A DNA stretch of 64,000 bases, from the NCBI GenBank assembly GCA_963854835.1, contig OY978525.1:83784333-83848332 (forward strand), given 5' to 3'. Under the pieces are notes generated by a model that was not told where the DNA came from, did no database searches, and was given only the letters and a program-made list of their open reading frames with translations. Positions 34,709-44,121 of the stretch are shown here, piece by piece; the stretch's first letter is position 1; each line of letters starts with the position of its first letter. The stretch is from Megamerina dolium (taxonomy: Eukaryota > Arthropoda > Insecta > Diptera > Megamerinidae). Both the position numbers and the translations under genes were made by a program.

Positions 34709-36463
34709 TTAGGCCGAAAATAACATGCTTCGCCAGCCATCTCTGTTCTTCGCTAGCTGGCGCCAGTTAGAAATTCCAAGCGCCGTCAGGTTCTCCAGTA
34801 CTTGGTCTTTCCACCGGAGGTTTGGTCTTCCTCTTTTGCGTCGTCCTCCAGCGGGTTCCGAATATAACACCTTCTTAGCTGGAGCGTGTTCTTCCATTCG
34901 CTCGACATGACCTAGCCAGCGCAGCCGCTGGATTTTGATGCGCTTTACTATGTCAATATCGGCATACAGCTCGTACAGCTCATGGTTGTACCTTATTCGG
35001 TACTTGCCACCAACGCAAATAGGTCCAAAGATCTTGCGTAGGACTTTTCTCTCGAAAACTCCAAGCATTCGCTCATCCGAGGTGGAAATTGTCCAGGATT
35101 CAGCGCCATATGTTAGGACAGGCATGATGAGAGACTTGTAGAGTGTAGTTTTCGTTCTTCGAGAGAGGGCTCGACTTCTCAATTGCTTACTCAGCCCAAA
35201 GTAACACCTGTTAGCAAGAGTTATCCTACGCATGATCTCCAAGCCGACGTCATTACAGCTGTTAATGCTGGTTCCAAGATAGACAAAGTCCCTTACTACT
35301 TCAAAAGCGTAGTTGTCAACAGTGACGTGCTGTCCAAGACGCCGGGACTCTTTGTTTGTTGACACTAGATACTTCGTCTTGCCCTCGTTCACCGTGAGAC
35401 CCATCCGACGCGACTCTCTTTCCAACTCTGAGAATGCTGCACTGACTGCTCGCGTGTTCATGCCGATTATGTCAATATCGTCGGCATACGCTAACAGCAT
35501 GACACTTTTGTTGAAGATAGTGCCATTATGTCGTAGATCAGCAGCTCGTATTATTTTCTCCATAATAAGATTGAAGAAGTCGCACTATAACGAATCACCT
35601 TGTCTGAAACCCCGTTCGGTATTAAACGGTGCGGAGAGGTCCTTCCCAATTTTCACTGCACATCGGGAGTTATGCAGTGTCATTCTACAAAGTCGAATGA
35701 GCTTTGCAGGAATACCGAACTCAGACATTGTTGCGTAGAGCTAATCCCTTACCGGACTGTTGAAAGCGGCTTTATAATCAACAAATAGGTGGTGTGTGTC
35801 GATCTGTTTTTCTTGGGTCTTCTCCAGGATTTGGCGCAGTGTGAAAATCTGGTCGATGGTGGATTTACCAGGTCTGAAGCCACACTGATAAGGTCCAATC
35901 AGGTTGCTGAGCATAGGCTTCAACCTTTCACACAGTACGCTCGATAGAACCTTGTACGCGATGCTCAGGAGACTTATTCCACGGTAGTTGGCGCAAATTG
36001 TGGGGTCTCCTTTTTTATGTACAGGATAGAGAACACTGAGCCTCCAATCATCAGGCATGCTTTCATCCGACCATATTCTGCTTATGAGCTGGTGCATGCG
36101 GGTGAGCAGCTCATCGCCTCCGGTCTTAAACAACTCGGCAGGCAGGCCATCAGCACCTGCAGCTTTGTTGTTCTCCAGCCTTAAAATGGCCGTTTCAACC
36201 TCGACATAGTCGGGTGATGGAACATCAACACCATCATCTGTAATTAGGGTTATCGAGCATTCTCCTCCACTGGCGGAATTGTTCGTAGCATCGCCATTCA
36301 GTAACGTGGAGAAGTGTTCCCTCCATAGGCTCAGTACACTCTGAACATCCGTAACCAGATTCCCATTTCCATCACGACAAGAAGAGGCTCCGGGATTTAA
36401 ACCTCCACACAGGCGCTTGATCTTTTCAAAGAATTTTCGAGTCTCATTCTTGCCTTCCGTCAA
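34709..36463 (-). pseudogene. RTE-like reverse transcriptase with two nonsense codons
   Basis: A single frame runs from NETRKFFEKIKRLCGGLNPG (36450) to RDGWRSMLFSA (34709). It is broken only by a TAC-to-TAG change after KAAFNSPVRD (about 35739) and TCG-to-TAG within RQGDSL-CDFF (about 35586). Motifs in order: AELFKTGGDELLTRMHQLIS, HKKGDPTICANYRGISLLS, GPYQCGFRPGKSTIDQIFTL, VDYKAAFNSP, LLAYADDIDIIG (about 35498-35463), GLTVNEGKTKYLVS and RLRWLGHVERMEEHAP. Being nearly intact, it is the best model of the family RT in the window. Confidence 0.9.
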
Positions 36464-37181
36464 TCACCACATGATCAATTTGGTTTCTTGTACGTTGATC
36501 TGGAGACAGCCATGTCGCTTTGTGGATGTCGAGATGCTGGAATCTGGTACCACCAATTACCATGTTTCGTGCTGCGGCGAAGTCGATCAGCTTCATTCCG
36601 TTATCGGAGGTGTTCTGGTGGAGGCTGAATTTGCCGACAGTTGGACCAAAGGTACCTTCCTTGCCCACCCTGGCATTAAAGTCGCCAAGCACGATTTTGA
36701 TATCGTGGCGGGGGCAGCGGTCATAAGCTTCTTCGAGGCGCTGAAAGAAGCTCTCCTTGGTCACATTGTCCTTCTCATCCGTCGGAACGTGGGCACATAT
36801 AAGGCTGATGTTGAAAAATTTTGCCTTGATGCGGATTGTGGCCAGCCGTTCGTTCACAGGCGTGAACTGTGAGACAAGATGTCGTAGTCTCTTGATGACC
36901 AAAAATCCACATCCTAATTCGTGCCTTTCAACATGGCAACTGTAGTAGATGTCACAGGACGCTCTTTTGGAGCAGCCCTGTCCCGTCCATCGCATTTCCT
37001 GGAGAGCGGTGATGTCAGCTCTGTATTTTTCGAGGACATCAACTAGCTGGATAGAGGCACCCTCCCTATAAAGGGATCGGACATTCCAGGTGCATATCCG
37101 TAAATCGTGGTCCTTTTTTCGTTTACGGGGGTCATCAACAAAAGCGGTAGTCCTTATCCGAGGCATATTTGTTTTTTTCAT
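36444..37181 (-). CDS. RTE-like APE endonuclease domain, intact frame
   Basis: A 245-codon frame starting at the ATG at 37181. Blocks are DLRICTWNVRSLYREGASIQ (about 37105-37045), RADITALQEMRWTGQG with the catalytic glutamate (37033-36985), CDIYYSCHVERHELGCGFLV, RIKAKFFNISLICAHVPTDE (36840-36780), DIKIVLGDFNARVGKEG with GDFN (36705-36655), DNGMKLIDFAAARNMV and QRTRNQIDHVVIDGR with the terminal histidine block (about 36495-36455). It nicks target DNA for target-primed reverse transcription in intact LINEs. The frame ends at a deletion junction 6 residues after IDHVVI, so the RT is no longer fused in frame. Confidence 0.88.
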   Translation of the reverse strand: MKKTNMPRIRTTAFVDDPRKRKKDHDLRICTWNVRSLYREGASIQLVDVLEKYRADITALQEMRWTGQGCSKRASCDIYYSCHVERHELGCGFLVIKRLRHLVSQFTPVNERLATIRIKAKFFNISLICAHVPTDEKDNVTKESFFQRLEEAYDRCPRHDIKIVLGDFNARVGKEGTFGPTVGKFSLHQNTSDNGMKLIDFAAARNMVIGGTRFQHLDIHKATWLSPDQRTRNQIDHVVIDGRQE

Positions 37182-37249
37182 TGGGGGGGTTTTTTATGTG
37201 GCGGGTCCCAAACCCAACGCACAACCTCTAACCGAGGAGATCTGACACT

Positions 37250-37672
37250 AGCGGTCGAAAAAACACACGAAAAGTGCGTGAGGTATTAACCTTTAATGTT
37301 TGCGGCCATGATATAATCTCTCAGCCGCACATTAAGTATTTTGGAGTACGTATCAACACACGAATGTCATTTAAGGATCATCTTGTTGCAGTTAATGACA
37401 AAGCAACAAAAGTGTATGGAGCATTATCGCGTATCATGGCAAATCTAGGCGGACCACGTGCTAGTAGACTTCATGCCGCCCCTATCTGGGTAGAAGGCAC
37501 TATATAGGCGACGTATATGTCTGGCATTCGGCCGACATATCGCCTGAGTGCATTACGAGTGGTTAATAATTTCCGCACAGTATCTGATGTTGCGATACTA
37601 GTTATCGCAAGTATGCCACCCATAGAATTCATTCATGGCAAGAAAAATCGGAAAAATCGGAAAAGGGGAGAT
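37250..37672 (+). pseudogene. R1-like RT thumb and C-terminal segment
   Basis: Continues the R1-like frame after copy B: LTLAVEKTH, a shift, then VCGHDIISQPHIKYFGVRIN and MSFKDHLVAVNDKATKVYGA (about 37365-37425), SRIMANLGGPRASRL, APIWVEGTI, and after a stop YRLSALRVVNNFRTVSDVAI (about 37545-37605) to MPPIEFIHGKK. The element is cut off near 37672, where a different dispersed repeat begins. Confidence 0.78.
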
Positions 37673-37674
37673 GG

Positions 37675-37830
37675 ATGAGTAGGTTAATCAACAAAAAAGC
37701 AAAAGCACCACAGAAAATGTCGGATTTCGAGTGAACATTTTCACGAAAGAGTAGGACGACTTTTTAATATTACTTGAAATTCATGAATGTTTGTTCATGT
37801 ACCTTCTTTAGTTCAATATTCTTTGAAAAA
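37675..37830. repeat. Dispersed repeat, second copy at 46612-46775
   Basis: Starts GTAGGTTAATCAACAAAAAA and is alignable over about 160 bp to 46612-46775, including GCACCACAGAAAATGTCGGA and TTGAAATTCATG. Family not recognised. It precedes the coiled-coil gene fragment here and a BEL gag there, so it is not tied to either. Confidence 0.8.
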
Positions 37831-37954
37831 ACATAGTAAGCAAAGAATATGAGAATGACTTCGAGCGATTCCAGCGATGAACCAGTCAGCAAGTAAACAA
37901 TTAGCCCATCTCTCTTACAAATAATTACATACATATATTTCTTAGTGCCTGTAT

Positions 37955-38500
37955 TTGCCTATAGAAAAAACTACAGATAAAAAATTTGACGTTCTTCTAC
38001 AACAACTACAAGCAATTGAAAAAACTCAAGAGAAGATAATGAACTACATAGCTCGGATGTCAGAAGAGGTCATTGTGCTAAAGCGGCAATTGAGTCGGTT
38101 GAAAAAGGTTAGGACCGAAACAACACCAACAATACTTCCAAAGGAAGTAATGTGCAGCACTGAAGATTTTGATGCCTTCGAAAAAAAAAGCTGCAAAACC
38201 ATGACATTTTTATCAATTTGGTAAGAAAACATCTGTGTTTTCTTATAAGGAAATGCTGGGCCACATTGTTGGCTCTACGGTTTTCGTGGATGGGAATTAC
38301 AACGAAGAGACATGTGCGGCACCTTATAACAACAGCAGCTATTAAAAGTGAGTACTTATTGATGCTTAGTTCTCACAAATCCCTATATAAGATGTAATTG
38401 ACAAAACTTTAATGTTATTTCAGAGGCCTTCCAGGAGCGATACAACGAAGCTCTTGAATTGATGGTGAACCTCCAAGCGATACTTTCATTATTATTATAT
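37955..38500 (+). pseudogene. Coiled-coil protein fragment with probable intron (DUF4806-like?)
   Basis: The frame from 37955 begins MPIEKTTDKKFDVLLQQLQA and has a heptad-like coiled coil (about residues 10-55). It then reads EDFDAFEKK at about 38163-38190. A run of nine A at 38181-38189 appears to cause a one-base shift; the other frame continues KLQNHDIFINLVRKHLCFLI to about 38350. GTGAGT (38349-38354) and TTATTTCAG (ending about 38425) look like intron signals, and the following 80 bp give QERYNEALELMVNLQAIL then a stop near 38500. Coiled coil plus this block is reminiscent of insect DUF4806-type proteins, many of which are transposon-associated. That assignment is weak. Confidence 0.35.
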
Positions 38501-38856
38501 TAAATTATTACTATTGTTATTAAATGAATTAAATCGAAAAATAATTACATATATATAAATATAATATAGAATAAAAATGTAAATGCATTAGGTTAGGTTA
38601 GGTTATGCGGTCGCCCCCAAAAGGGGGGCGCACTTAGGCCAAATAATTGGAACATTGTGTCACCATGCATCGTTGATGCTTACCATCCTATCTCCTCTGT
38701 TAAGTGGAACCATTGGGATTTCCTAATGAATAGAGCAATGTCCCTGACATCCATGGGTGCAAGCTCAGTGGTATCTGTAAAAAAGGCACTCCCTAGTAGA
38801 GTGTGCCTTCTGCATGCCAAGGCGGGGCATCTACAGAGGAAGTGGTGAACACTTTC

Positions 38857-39545
38857 CTACTCTTCCTCGTCCTGGCAGCTGCGACAAAAATCGTTGGCCG
38901 ATAAGCCGAGCCTTGCAGCATGCCTACCCACAAGCCAGTGGCCCGTGAGTACGGCGACTACATTACTTATGGTTTTCCTGCCCATTGACAACAGTGAACG
39001 GGTTCGTCTATTGTCAAGGGTTGGCCAGATTTTCCTAGTGGTAGCACAAGAGCTCTCATCCCGCCATCTTCTGTTGGCTATGGTGAGATAATGTTGTGTG
39101 ATAAGAAGCTTGCATGTTGCAAGCGGAATTCCGGCATGATGAGATGGATAGATCTCTGGCAACCTAGTGCCCGATCTCGCCAATTCATCTGCCTCACAGT
39201 TCCCTGGAATGTCCCTATGCCCCGGTACCAATACAATGTGAACATTGTAGTGCTCCGTTAGCTCGTTAAGAGCTGTGCGGCATTTAAGGGCAAGTGCCGA
39301 TTTGGCGAATGCTCCTGCGAGAGATTTAATGGCAGCTTGACTGTCGGTGTAGATAAAAACATCTTTGAAGGATATTATATTACAGCGAAGCCACGTTGCC
39401 GCCTCCTTTATAGCCATTATCTCGGCTTGAAAAACACTGCAAATGTCGGGTAATCGGAACTTGAACTTAACGCGTAAGGAATCAGAAAAGATGCCACCTC
39501 CTACCCTACCCTCCAATTTGGAGCCATCTGTGTAAAATTGTACCG
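38857..39545 (-). pseudogene. LOA-type RNase H and cysteine-rich C-terminus
   Basis: Begins FYTDGSKLEGRVGGGIFSDS. The four RNase H acidic residues can be traced in TDGS (about 39540), VFQAEIMAIKEA (39440-39405), IYTDSQAAIKSL (39362-39327) and GNCEADELARSGT (39207-39169). It continues with TCKLLITQHYLTIANRRWRD, SNVVAVLTGHWLVGRHAARL and DFCRSCQDEEE, which starts a CxxC zinc-type end, with a stop at 38857. All four acidic positions look intact, so this domain is the best preserved part of the copy. It would degrade RNA in RNA-DNA hybrids. Confidence 0.85.
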
Positions 39546-40121
39546 ATTGAACTCCAGTTTCGTTGACAATACCCCTATTACATTCTTCCCTTGAGGGTAT
39601 ATGGGTTGAGAAACTATTGTCAAAGCATGGTATGGGGATGGTATAGTCGATGTCATTCGGAATCGTAGTGCACTCCCCCAGGATCCTTGAATGCCCGTAT
39701 CCTGGTTGAGCCTAGCGTGAAGCTATGTTTAGCCTAATTGCTGATATCAGACCTCTCTGCCTGCCAAATAAATCTACGGGGAGTAGATGCAGTAGCGAGT
39801 AGAGCGCTTTTGAGGGGTGGTTCTTAGAGCGCCTGTTGTCAACACCGCAGACGTCCTTTGAACCTTATCTATTAGCCGTCTGTGCACCTCCTTATTTAAG
39901 GATTCCCATCAGACTATCACACCGTAAAAAAGAATTGGTCTGACGACCGCTGAGTATAGCCATGATACGATTGTAGGACTCATCCCCCATCTTTTGCCTA
40001 TGGCTTTCTTACAGGAATAGAGTGCTGTGCTTTACGAACCCTTTCCATTGTGTTTGGTTTCCAACTTAGTTTCCTATCTAAAGTTATACCCAAGTATTTC
40101 GCCTGTTCAGTTAGCTTTAGA
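39546..40121 (-). pseudogene. LOA-type RT thumb region, frameshifted
   Basis: Reading three frames gives SLKLTEQAKYLGITLDRKLS (about 40115-40060), RVRKAQHSI, then YSCKKAIGKRWGMSPTIVSW and LYSAVVRPILFYGVIV (about 40020-39925), and TTGALRTTPQ-like sequence near 39845. These are the usual thumb and connection motifs between RT and RNase H. At least two shifts and several stops. Confidence 0.7.
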
Positions 40122-41072
40122 CTAGTTGGACAGGATTGATAAGGCATGGTTCATCACTTCGGTGAGTGTATTTAAATATTTTCCCGATGCCACAAATGCC
40201 ACGTCATCTGCATAAGCCACCGCTTTGCATCCCATGGCCTGTAAAGATATGAGAACTTCATTGATGGTTAAGTTCCACAAAAGAGGCGACAGCACACCCC
40301 CTTGAGGGGTGCCCTTAATCGCAAATCTGCTAATGCATGAGGTACCCAATTTTGAGTTTATCACTCTTTGCTTTAGCAACAGACTAATGAATCTAATAAT
40401 GGGTTCATCTACCTTAAGCATAGCAAGAGAGTTTTCGACTGCTTCTGGGTTTATGTTATTGAAGGCCCCTTCAATATCTAGAAAGGTGACCAAGCTATAT
40501 TCTTTGCAGTGCAAAGATGTTTCGATCTTCTGCACAAGTGAGTGAAGGGCTGTCTCAACGGACTTGCCTTTGTTATATGCGTGTTGCAATGAAGAGATAT
40601 ACTTAGTATCTATAGAGCCCCTTAAGTACACATCAAGTAGTCTTTCAAGGGTTTTTAATAAGAAGGATGATAGACTTATAGGTCTGAAATCACTTGGCTT
40701 TGAGTGGGACGTTTTTCCGCCTTTAGGGATAAACACCACGTTAACTTGTAGCCATGTCCTGGGGACATAGCATAGCCTTAGGCATGCAGAGAAGATTACC
40801 TCCAACCAAAGTGTTAGAAGGTCCGCACACTTCTGCATGTCCGCGGGTATAATACAATCAGGTCCTGGTGACTTGAATGGTTTAAAATTATTAATCGCCC
40901 AATTAATCTTTGTTTTACTGATTATTTTGTGCGGGACGTCGTAGATAATTCTACTAGGATTAACATTGGTAGTTCGGCCAGGGCTGTCCTCCAAACAGCC
41001 TGGAAAGTGGGTATCAATTAGTACCCGAAGAGTTTCCAGACTTGAAGTGGTCCAATCACCATCCCCCTTCAT
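40122..41072 (-). pseudogene. LOA-type reverse transcriptase palm, 316-codon open frame
   Basis: An uninterrupted frame holding INWAINNFKPFKSPGPDCII (about 40900-40845), YVPRTWLQVNVVFIPKGGKT, DFRPISLSSFLLKTLERLLD (40690-40632), HAYNKGKSVETALHSLVQKI, YSLVTFLDIEGAFNNINPEA with the first catalytic aspartate (40500-40445), KGTPQGGVLSPLLWNLTINE (40320-40262) and KAVAYADDVAFVASG with YADD (about 40230-40187). All core RT motifs are intact here; the element fails because of shifts before and after this frame. Confidence 0.88.
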
Positions 41073-41157
41073 AATGAAGCTGGGTGTAACTGGATTTGTT
41101 GCGAAAATATTTCGTAGGCGGCTTTCCTCTGAAATTTCTTCTATGTTGCTGCAAAAA

Positions 41158-41508
41158 TCATTCCATGATGATCTTTTTGCTCTCCTCGTTAAACACTCGT
41201 AGGCTCTCCTTATAGGGTTGCCATTGATGAGTGATTTTGGCTCGGTTGAATTGCTGTCGACACTCCTTCCTTAGAGTGATGATCTCTACAGACCACCATG
41301 GAGGTCTCTTCTTTTTTGAAGTCCTTCTGATTGGACAGGACGCTACAGTAGCTTTCCTGCAAGCTTCTGTAATTTGATCAACAGCGGCCTCAAGCTGCTC
41401 CTCATTTTGCAGGCTTGAGGGCGCCTGAGTGAGGGATTTATTCAGGGTGGCCCTATACTTGTCCCAATTTGTGCGTTTCCTTTTTAAAAATGGTATCTGC
41501 TTTTGTGG
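41158..41508 (-). pseudogene. LOA-type linker between endonuclease and RT
   Basis: Frame KQIPFLKRKRTNWDKYRATL (about 41508-41440), EEQLEAAVDQITEACRKATV, KKKRPPWWSVEIITLRKECR (about 41315-41255) and FNRAKITHQWQPYKESLRVF, with a shift into RT near 41120. The apparent start upstream (41646) lies in the SINE and is an artefact of that insertion. The same linker continues on the other side of the SINE at 41881-41950. Confidence 0.82.
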
Positions 41509-41866
41509 GTGCCGTAGCTCAGTGGTTAGTGTGTTCGCCTTCTGATCTGTAGGTCGTGGTTCAATACCCGGCTGATGCATAACAAATTTAATATCGAAAA
41601 GATTTTTCTTTCGAACGGTACCCACCTGTCGGCAAGCAATTGGCAATTCTTACGACAGTAACAACTTGCCATGAAAAAGCTTCTAAAAAGAGCTCTGTGA
41701 CAAAACTCAGAAAAAGTGATGTCACAAGCGTTCTGCCGTTCGGAACCGGCTAAAATAAGTAGGTCCATTCTAATACTGTCCAAAAATTTAAGACGCACAA
41801 CAGTAATGGAAGAGAAGCTCGGCCAATGAGCCCTTTGGTTAAAGCCCCACATATTTATTTTTTTTT
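41509..41866 (+). mobile_element. tRNA-derived SINE with 15-bp TSD, inside LOA-type copy 2
   Basis: Flanked by the perfect duplication TATCTGCTTTTGTGG (41494-41508 and 41867-41881). The A box TAGCTCAGTGGT and B box GGTTCAATACC (slightly mutated) are present. The tail is CCCTTTGGTTAAAGCCCCAC, a variant of the usual GGGGCTTTAAGTGCC. 358 bp. Confidence 0.95.
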
Positions 41867-41880
41867 TATCTGCTTTTGTG

Positions 41881-42531
41881 GCCTTATATCAAGGTGGTAG
41901 CTAATATACCTATGATCCGAGAAAGAGTGTTCTTTCCCTAACTAGACAGTTCGAAGAGTCATTTGTAAGGGTTATATCTAAAACCTCCTCCCTGTTGCAG
42001 GTAATAATGGTCGGTTCTGTACCCATATTTGCGAGTCAAGTTAGAACTAATAATATATTCAAAAAGTGACTCACCTCGTTCGTTGTTATCTGCGCTGCCC
42101 CATATACAATGGTGTGCGTTGGCATCGGCTCCCATCACCAGATTCGCCTCGCATTTCTCCGCCTCCCGAACTGCCTTCCTTATTATAGGGTGAGGTGGGG
42201 GCTCAGGGTGTTCGTGAGCCATGTACGCAGACATCAGCCAATATATATGGGATTGATGATCTAGCGCAATGGTCACAGTATCCTTGTCGCTGTAATCAGA
42301 GAGTAGGAATGCTTTGTAGCATTTCTTCACTAAAATACATGATCGAGGCTTACCTGCGTTTTGAGCATAGTAGAGCTCATAATTCGCGGAGCTTAGTCCG
42401 CGCACCATATCATCCAGGACCCACGGTTCCTGAATTAGAAAGATATCCTCCGCTTTATCGCTTAGCGGGAGGACGAGAGCAGCCGAAGCTGCTTTAGAGT
42501 GTTGCAAATTAATATGGACCACCCTAAGCAT
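41881..42531 (-). pseudogene. LOA-type APE endonuclease
   Basis: Starts at ATG 42531 with MLRVVHINLQHSKAASAALV. DIFLIQEPWV (42450-42420, catalytic glutamate block), KPRSCILVKK, MSAYMAHEHPEPPPHPIIRK and LVMGADANAHHCIWGSADNN (about 42155-42095, the GDxN-equivalent block) follow. An open frame persists to 41959 after ESLFEYIISSNL, where a small shift moves it off the usual EPTFV/EVLDITL block (an EEVLDITL-like block is visible at about 41995-41960 in another frame). The start ATG overlaps the ORF1 stop. Confidence 0.85.
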
Positions 42532-42742
42532 CTTCCTTTGCAGAGTTTAATATAGACGCCTCGGTCACCGTCGTATCGGTGTCTTTGACTTTACAGCTTA
42601 ATAATTCGTCCTCATCCGCTGTGCTAACTTCCACATCTCGGAAGAGGTCGCCAACCATCTTAGACGTTGACAGCGTATCGCTGTCCCCGTCACACGACAT
42701 GTCCTCAACCGGGGCCGAACTTACTTTCGTATCCCCTGGTTT
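42524..42742 (-). pseudogene. LOA-type ORF1 C-terminal tail overlapping ORF2
   Basis: The minus-strand frame reads GDTKVSSAPVEDMSCDGDSD, STSKMVGDLFRDVEVSTADE and VTEASILNSAKEDA, then TAG at 42524-42526. The sequence ATGCTTAG contains both the ORF2 start codon and, one frame over, the ORF1 stop codon. An acidic ORF1 tail with this overlap would support termination-reinitiation of ORF2. 5' truncation of the element removes the rest of ORF1. Confidence 0.8.
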
Positions 42743-43004
42743 TGGATAAATGCATTAGTTTCTATTAAATTTGTAGTACTGCAACCTTTTTTAGTCCGCT
42801 CATCGTTTTTGTGACACGTCGGTGAATCGTTTTTGCGACACGCCAGAGAATCGTCTTGGCAGTTCGCTGATGATTCGTTCTTGTGGCATGACAGCAAACT
42901 GTGCTTTTCATCCGTTTACGAGTTCACCGGCCGGTCCCCAGCGATGGTCGGCGCGAACAAATTGTTCACCTATACGAGTCGGAATTGAATTCAATTCGAA
43001 AATT

Positions 43005-43156
<152 letters not shown>

Positions 43157-43828
43157 AAAGCAAAAAGAAATCCATTATTTTTCCAATAGTTGATTTTAGT
43201 AATCTGTATCTCGCGTTGTATACGTGCGATCGGGTTACGCTAGATGACGTTAGACCTTCGTACTAAGTAAACTTTTCAGGCAGTTTTGTGATTGCTTGAC
43301 TCAGTATTGTTTGAGCACGCGTCATAATTGGACACCAGTAAAGAGAAAATACGCCATATTTTACAGTTTTTCTTCAATAAAGGTGAAAACGCAAGCCAGA
43401 CGTCTGAAAATGTGAATAGTGTTTATAGTCCTGATACTGTAACAGGCAATCATATGCAATTTTGGTTTCGTCGATTCCGTTCCGGTAATTTTGATGTCAA
43501 AGATACACCACGCTCTGGAAGGCCAACTGTCGAAAATATCGATCAAATAATGGAAATCGGAAATCGAAACCAAGTGATCCTATCTATGGCGAATGATTTC
43601 GTTGGCAAAAAATTCACCTCAAGAGAAGCTTGTGAAATCGACTGTCCCAGTTTTTTGCCAATAGGGACGAGGTTTTCTATGAGAGTGGCATTATGAAATT
43701 ACCTTCAAAATGGCAACGAGTTATCGAGCAAAACGGTACATATTTGACCTAAATTGGATCATTCTAACTATGCTAAATAAAACCTTAAATTTAATGCAAA
43801 TATAATGGATTTCTATTTACTAGACCTC

Positions 43829-43829
<1 letters not shown>
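43157..43829 (+). mobile_element. mariner deletion derivative splitting a TA array
   Basis: Inner terminal-repeat sequence AGAAATCCATTAT near the left end (43165-43180) is matched in inverted form near the right end (ATAATGGATTTCT, 43802-43814), and the right end is TTACTAGACCT. TA microsatellites abut both sides. The 3' part matches the 3' part of the remnant at 3720-4475, so both belong to one mariner family. Confidence 0.8.
43328..43755 (+). pseudogene. mariner transposase, N-terminus fused to C-terminus
   Basis: The frame opens MDTSKEKIRHILQFFFNKGE and has the helix-turn-helix plus QFWFRRFRSGNFDVKDTPRS and GRPTVENIDQIMEI (to about 43558). It then jumps directly to ILSMANDFVGKKFTSREACE, the C-terminal block, ending with a stop at 43696; the remaining tail is in another frame. 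All three catalytic aspartates are deleted. Such DNA-binding-only fragments occur in many mariner families and cannot transpose by themselves. Confidence 0.88.
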
Positions 43830-43830
<1 letters not shown>

Positions 43831-43924
<94 letters not shown>

Positions 43925-43939
43925 CTATATATGTATATA

Positions 43940-44012
<73 letters not shown>

Positions 44013-44013
44013 C

Positions 44014-44102
<89 letters not shown>

Positions 44103-44120
44103 ATATCATATATATCATAT
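43831..44120. repeat. (TA)n microsatellite with GTATATA interruptions, right part
   Basis: About 290 bp of TA repeats with regular TGTATATATACATC variants. It gives long YIYIYI frames on both strands that I reject as genes. Confidence 0.95.
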
Positions 44121-44121
44121 T

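Larger units (their letters stand above)
34669..37238 (-). mobile_element. RTE-like LINE copy B, near full length, with TSD
   Basis: 2,570 bp, flanked by an 11-bp duplication with one mismatch (GACCTGACACT at 34658-34668, GATCTGACACT at 37239-37249). The 3' end at the low-coordinate side is (ACTT)n, the complement of AAGT repeats. The 5' UTR (37182-37238) resembles the fragment at 63775-63830. The protein order is endonuclease, linker, RT. A deletion of several hundred base pairs joins the endonuclease end to the ETRKFFE linker near 36450. Confidence 0.92.
29450..37672 (+). mobile_element. R1-like LINE split into three blocks by later insertions
   Basis: Same-strand blocks form one element: gag-like ORF1, endonuclease and the first half of RT (29450-31325), RT palm (34382-34668), and RT thumb to C-terminus (37250-37672). 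Between blocks 1 and 2 lie a Ty3/gypsy fragment and a LOA-type LINE, both antisense. Between blocks 2 and 3 lies RTE-like copy B with a near-perfect 11-bp TSD. Almost no codons are lost at either interruption, so the R1-like copy is older than all three. Clade is assigned by motif resemblance only. Confidence 0.75.
38592..42746 (-). mobile_element. LOA-type LINE copy 2, 5'-truncated, with TSD and nested SINE
   Basis: Flanked by a perfect 12-bp duplication TAAATGCATTAG (38580-38591 and 42747-42758). The minus-strand 3' end is a TAACC pentamer repeat (plus strand TTAGGTTAGGTTA at about 38589-38605). The order on the minus strand is the ORF1 tail, ORF2 endonuclease, a SINE insertion, linker, RT, thumb, RNase H and cysteine-rich end. 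The element belongs to the same group as 48800-51035 and 32180-34381 by protein motifs. Confidence 0.92.

Noticed and set aside
36417..36872. 151-codon plus-strand frame
   Set aside because: Shadow of the RTE-like endonuclease read on the minus strand.
38589..38606. Interstitial telomere repeat
   Set aside because: It is the 3' tail of LOA-type copy 2 adjoining its TSD.
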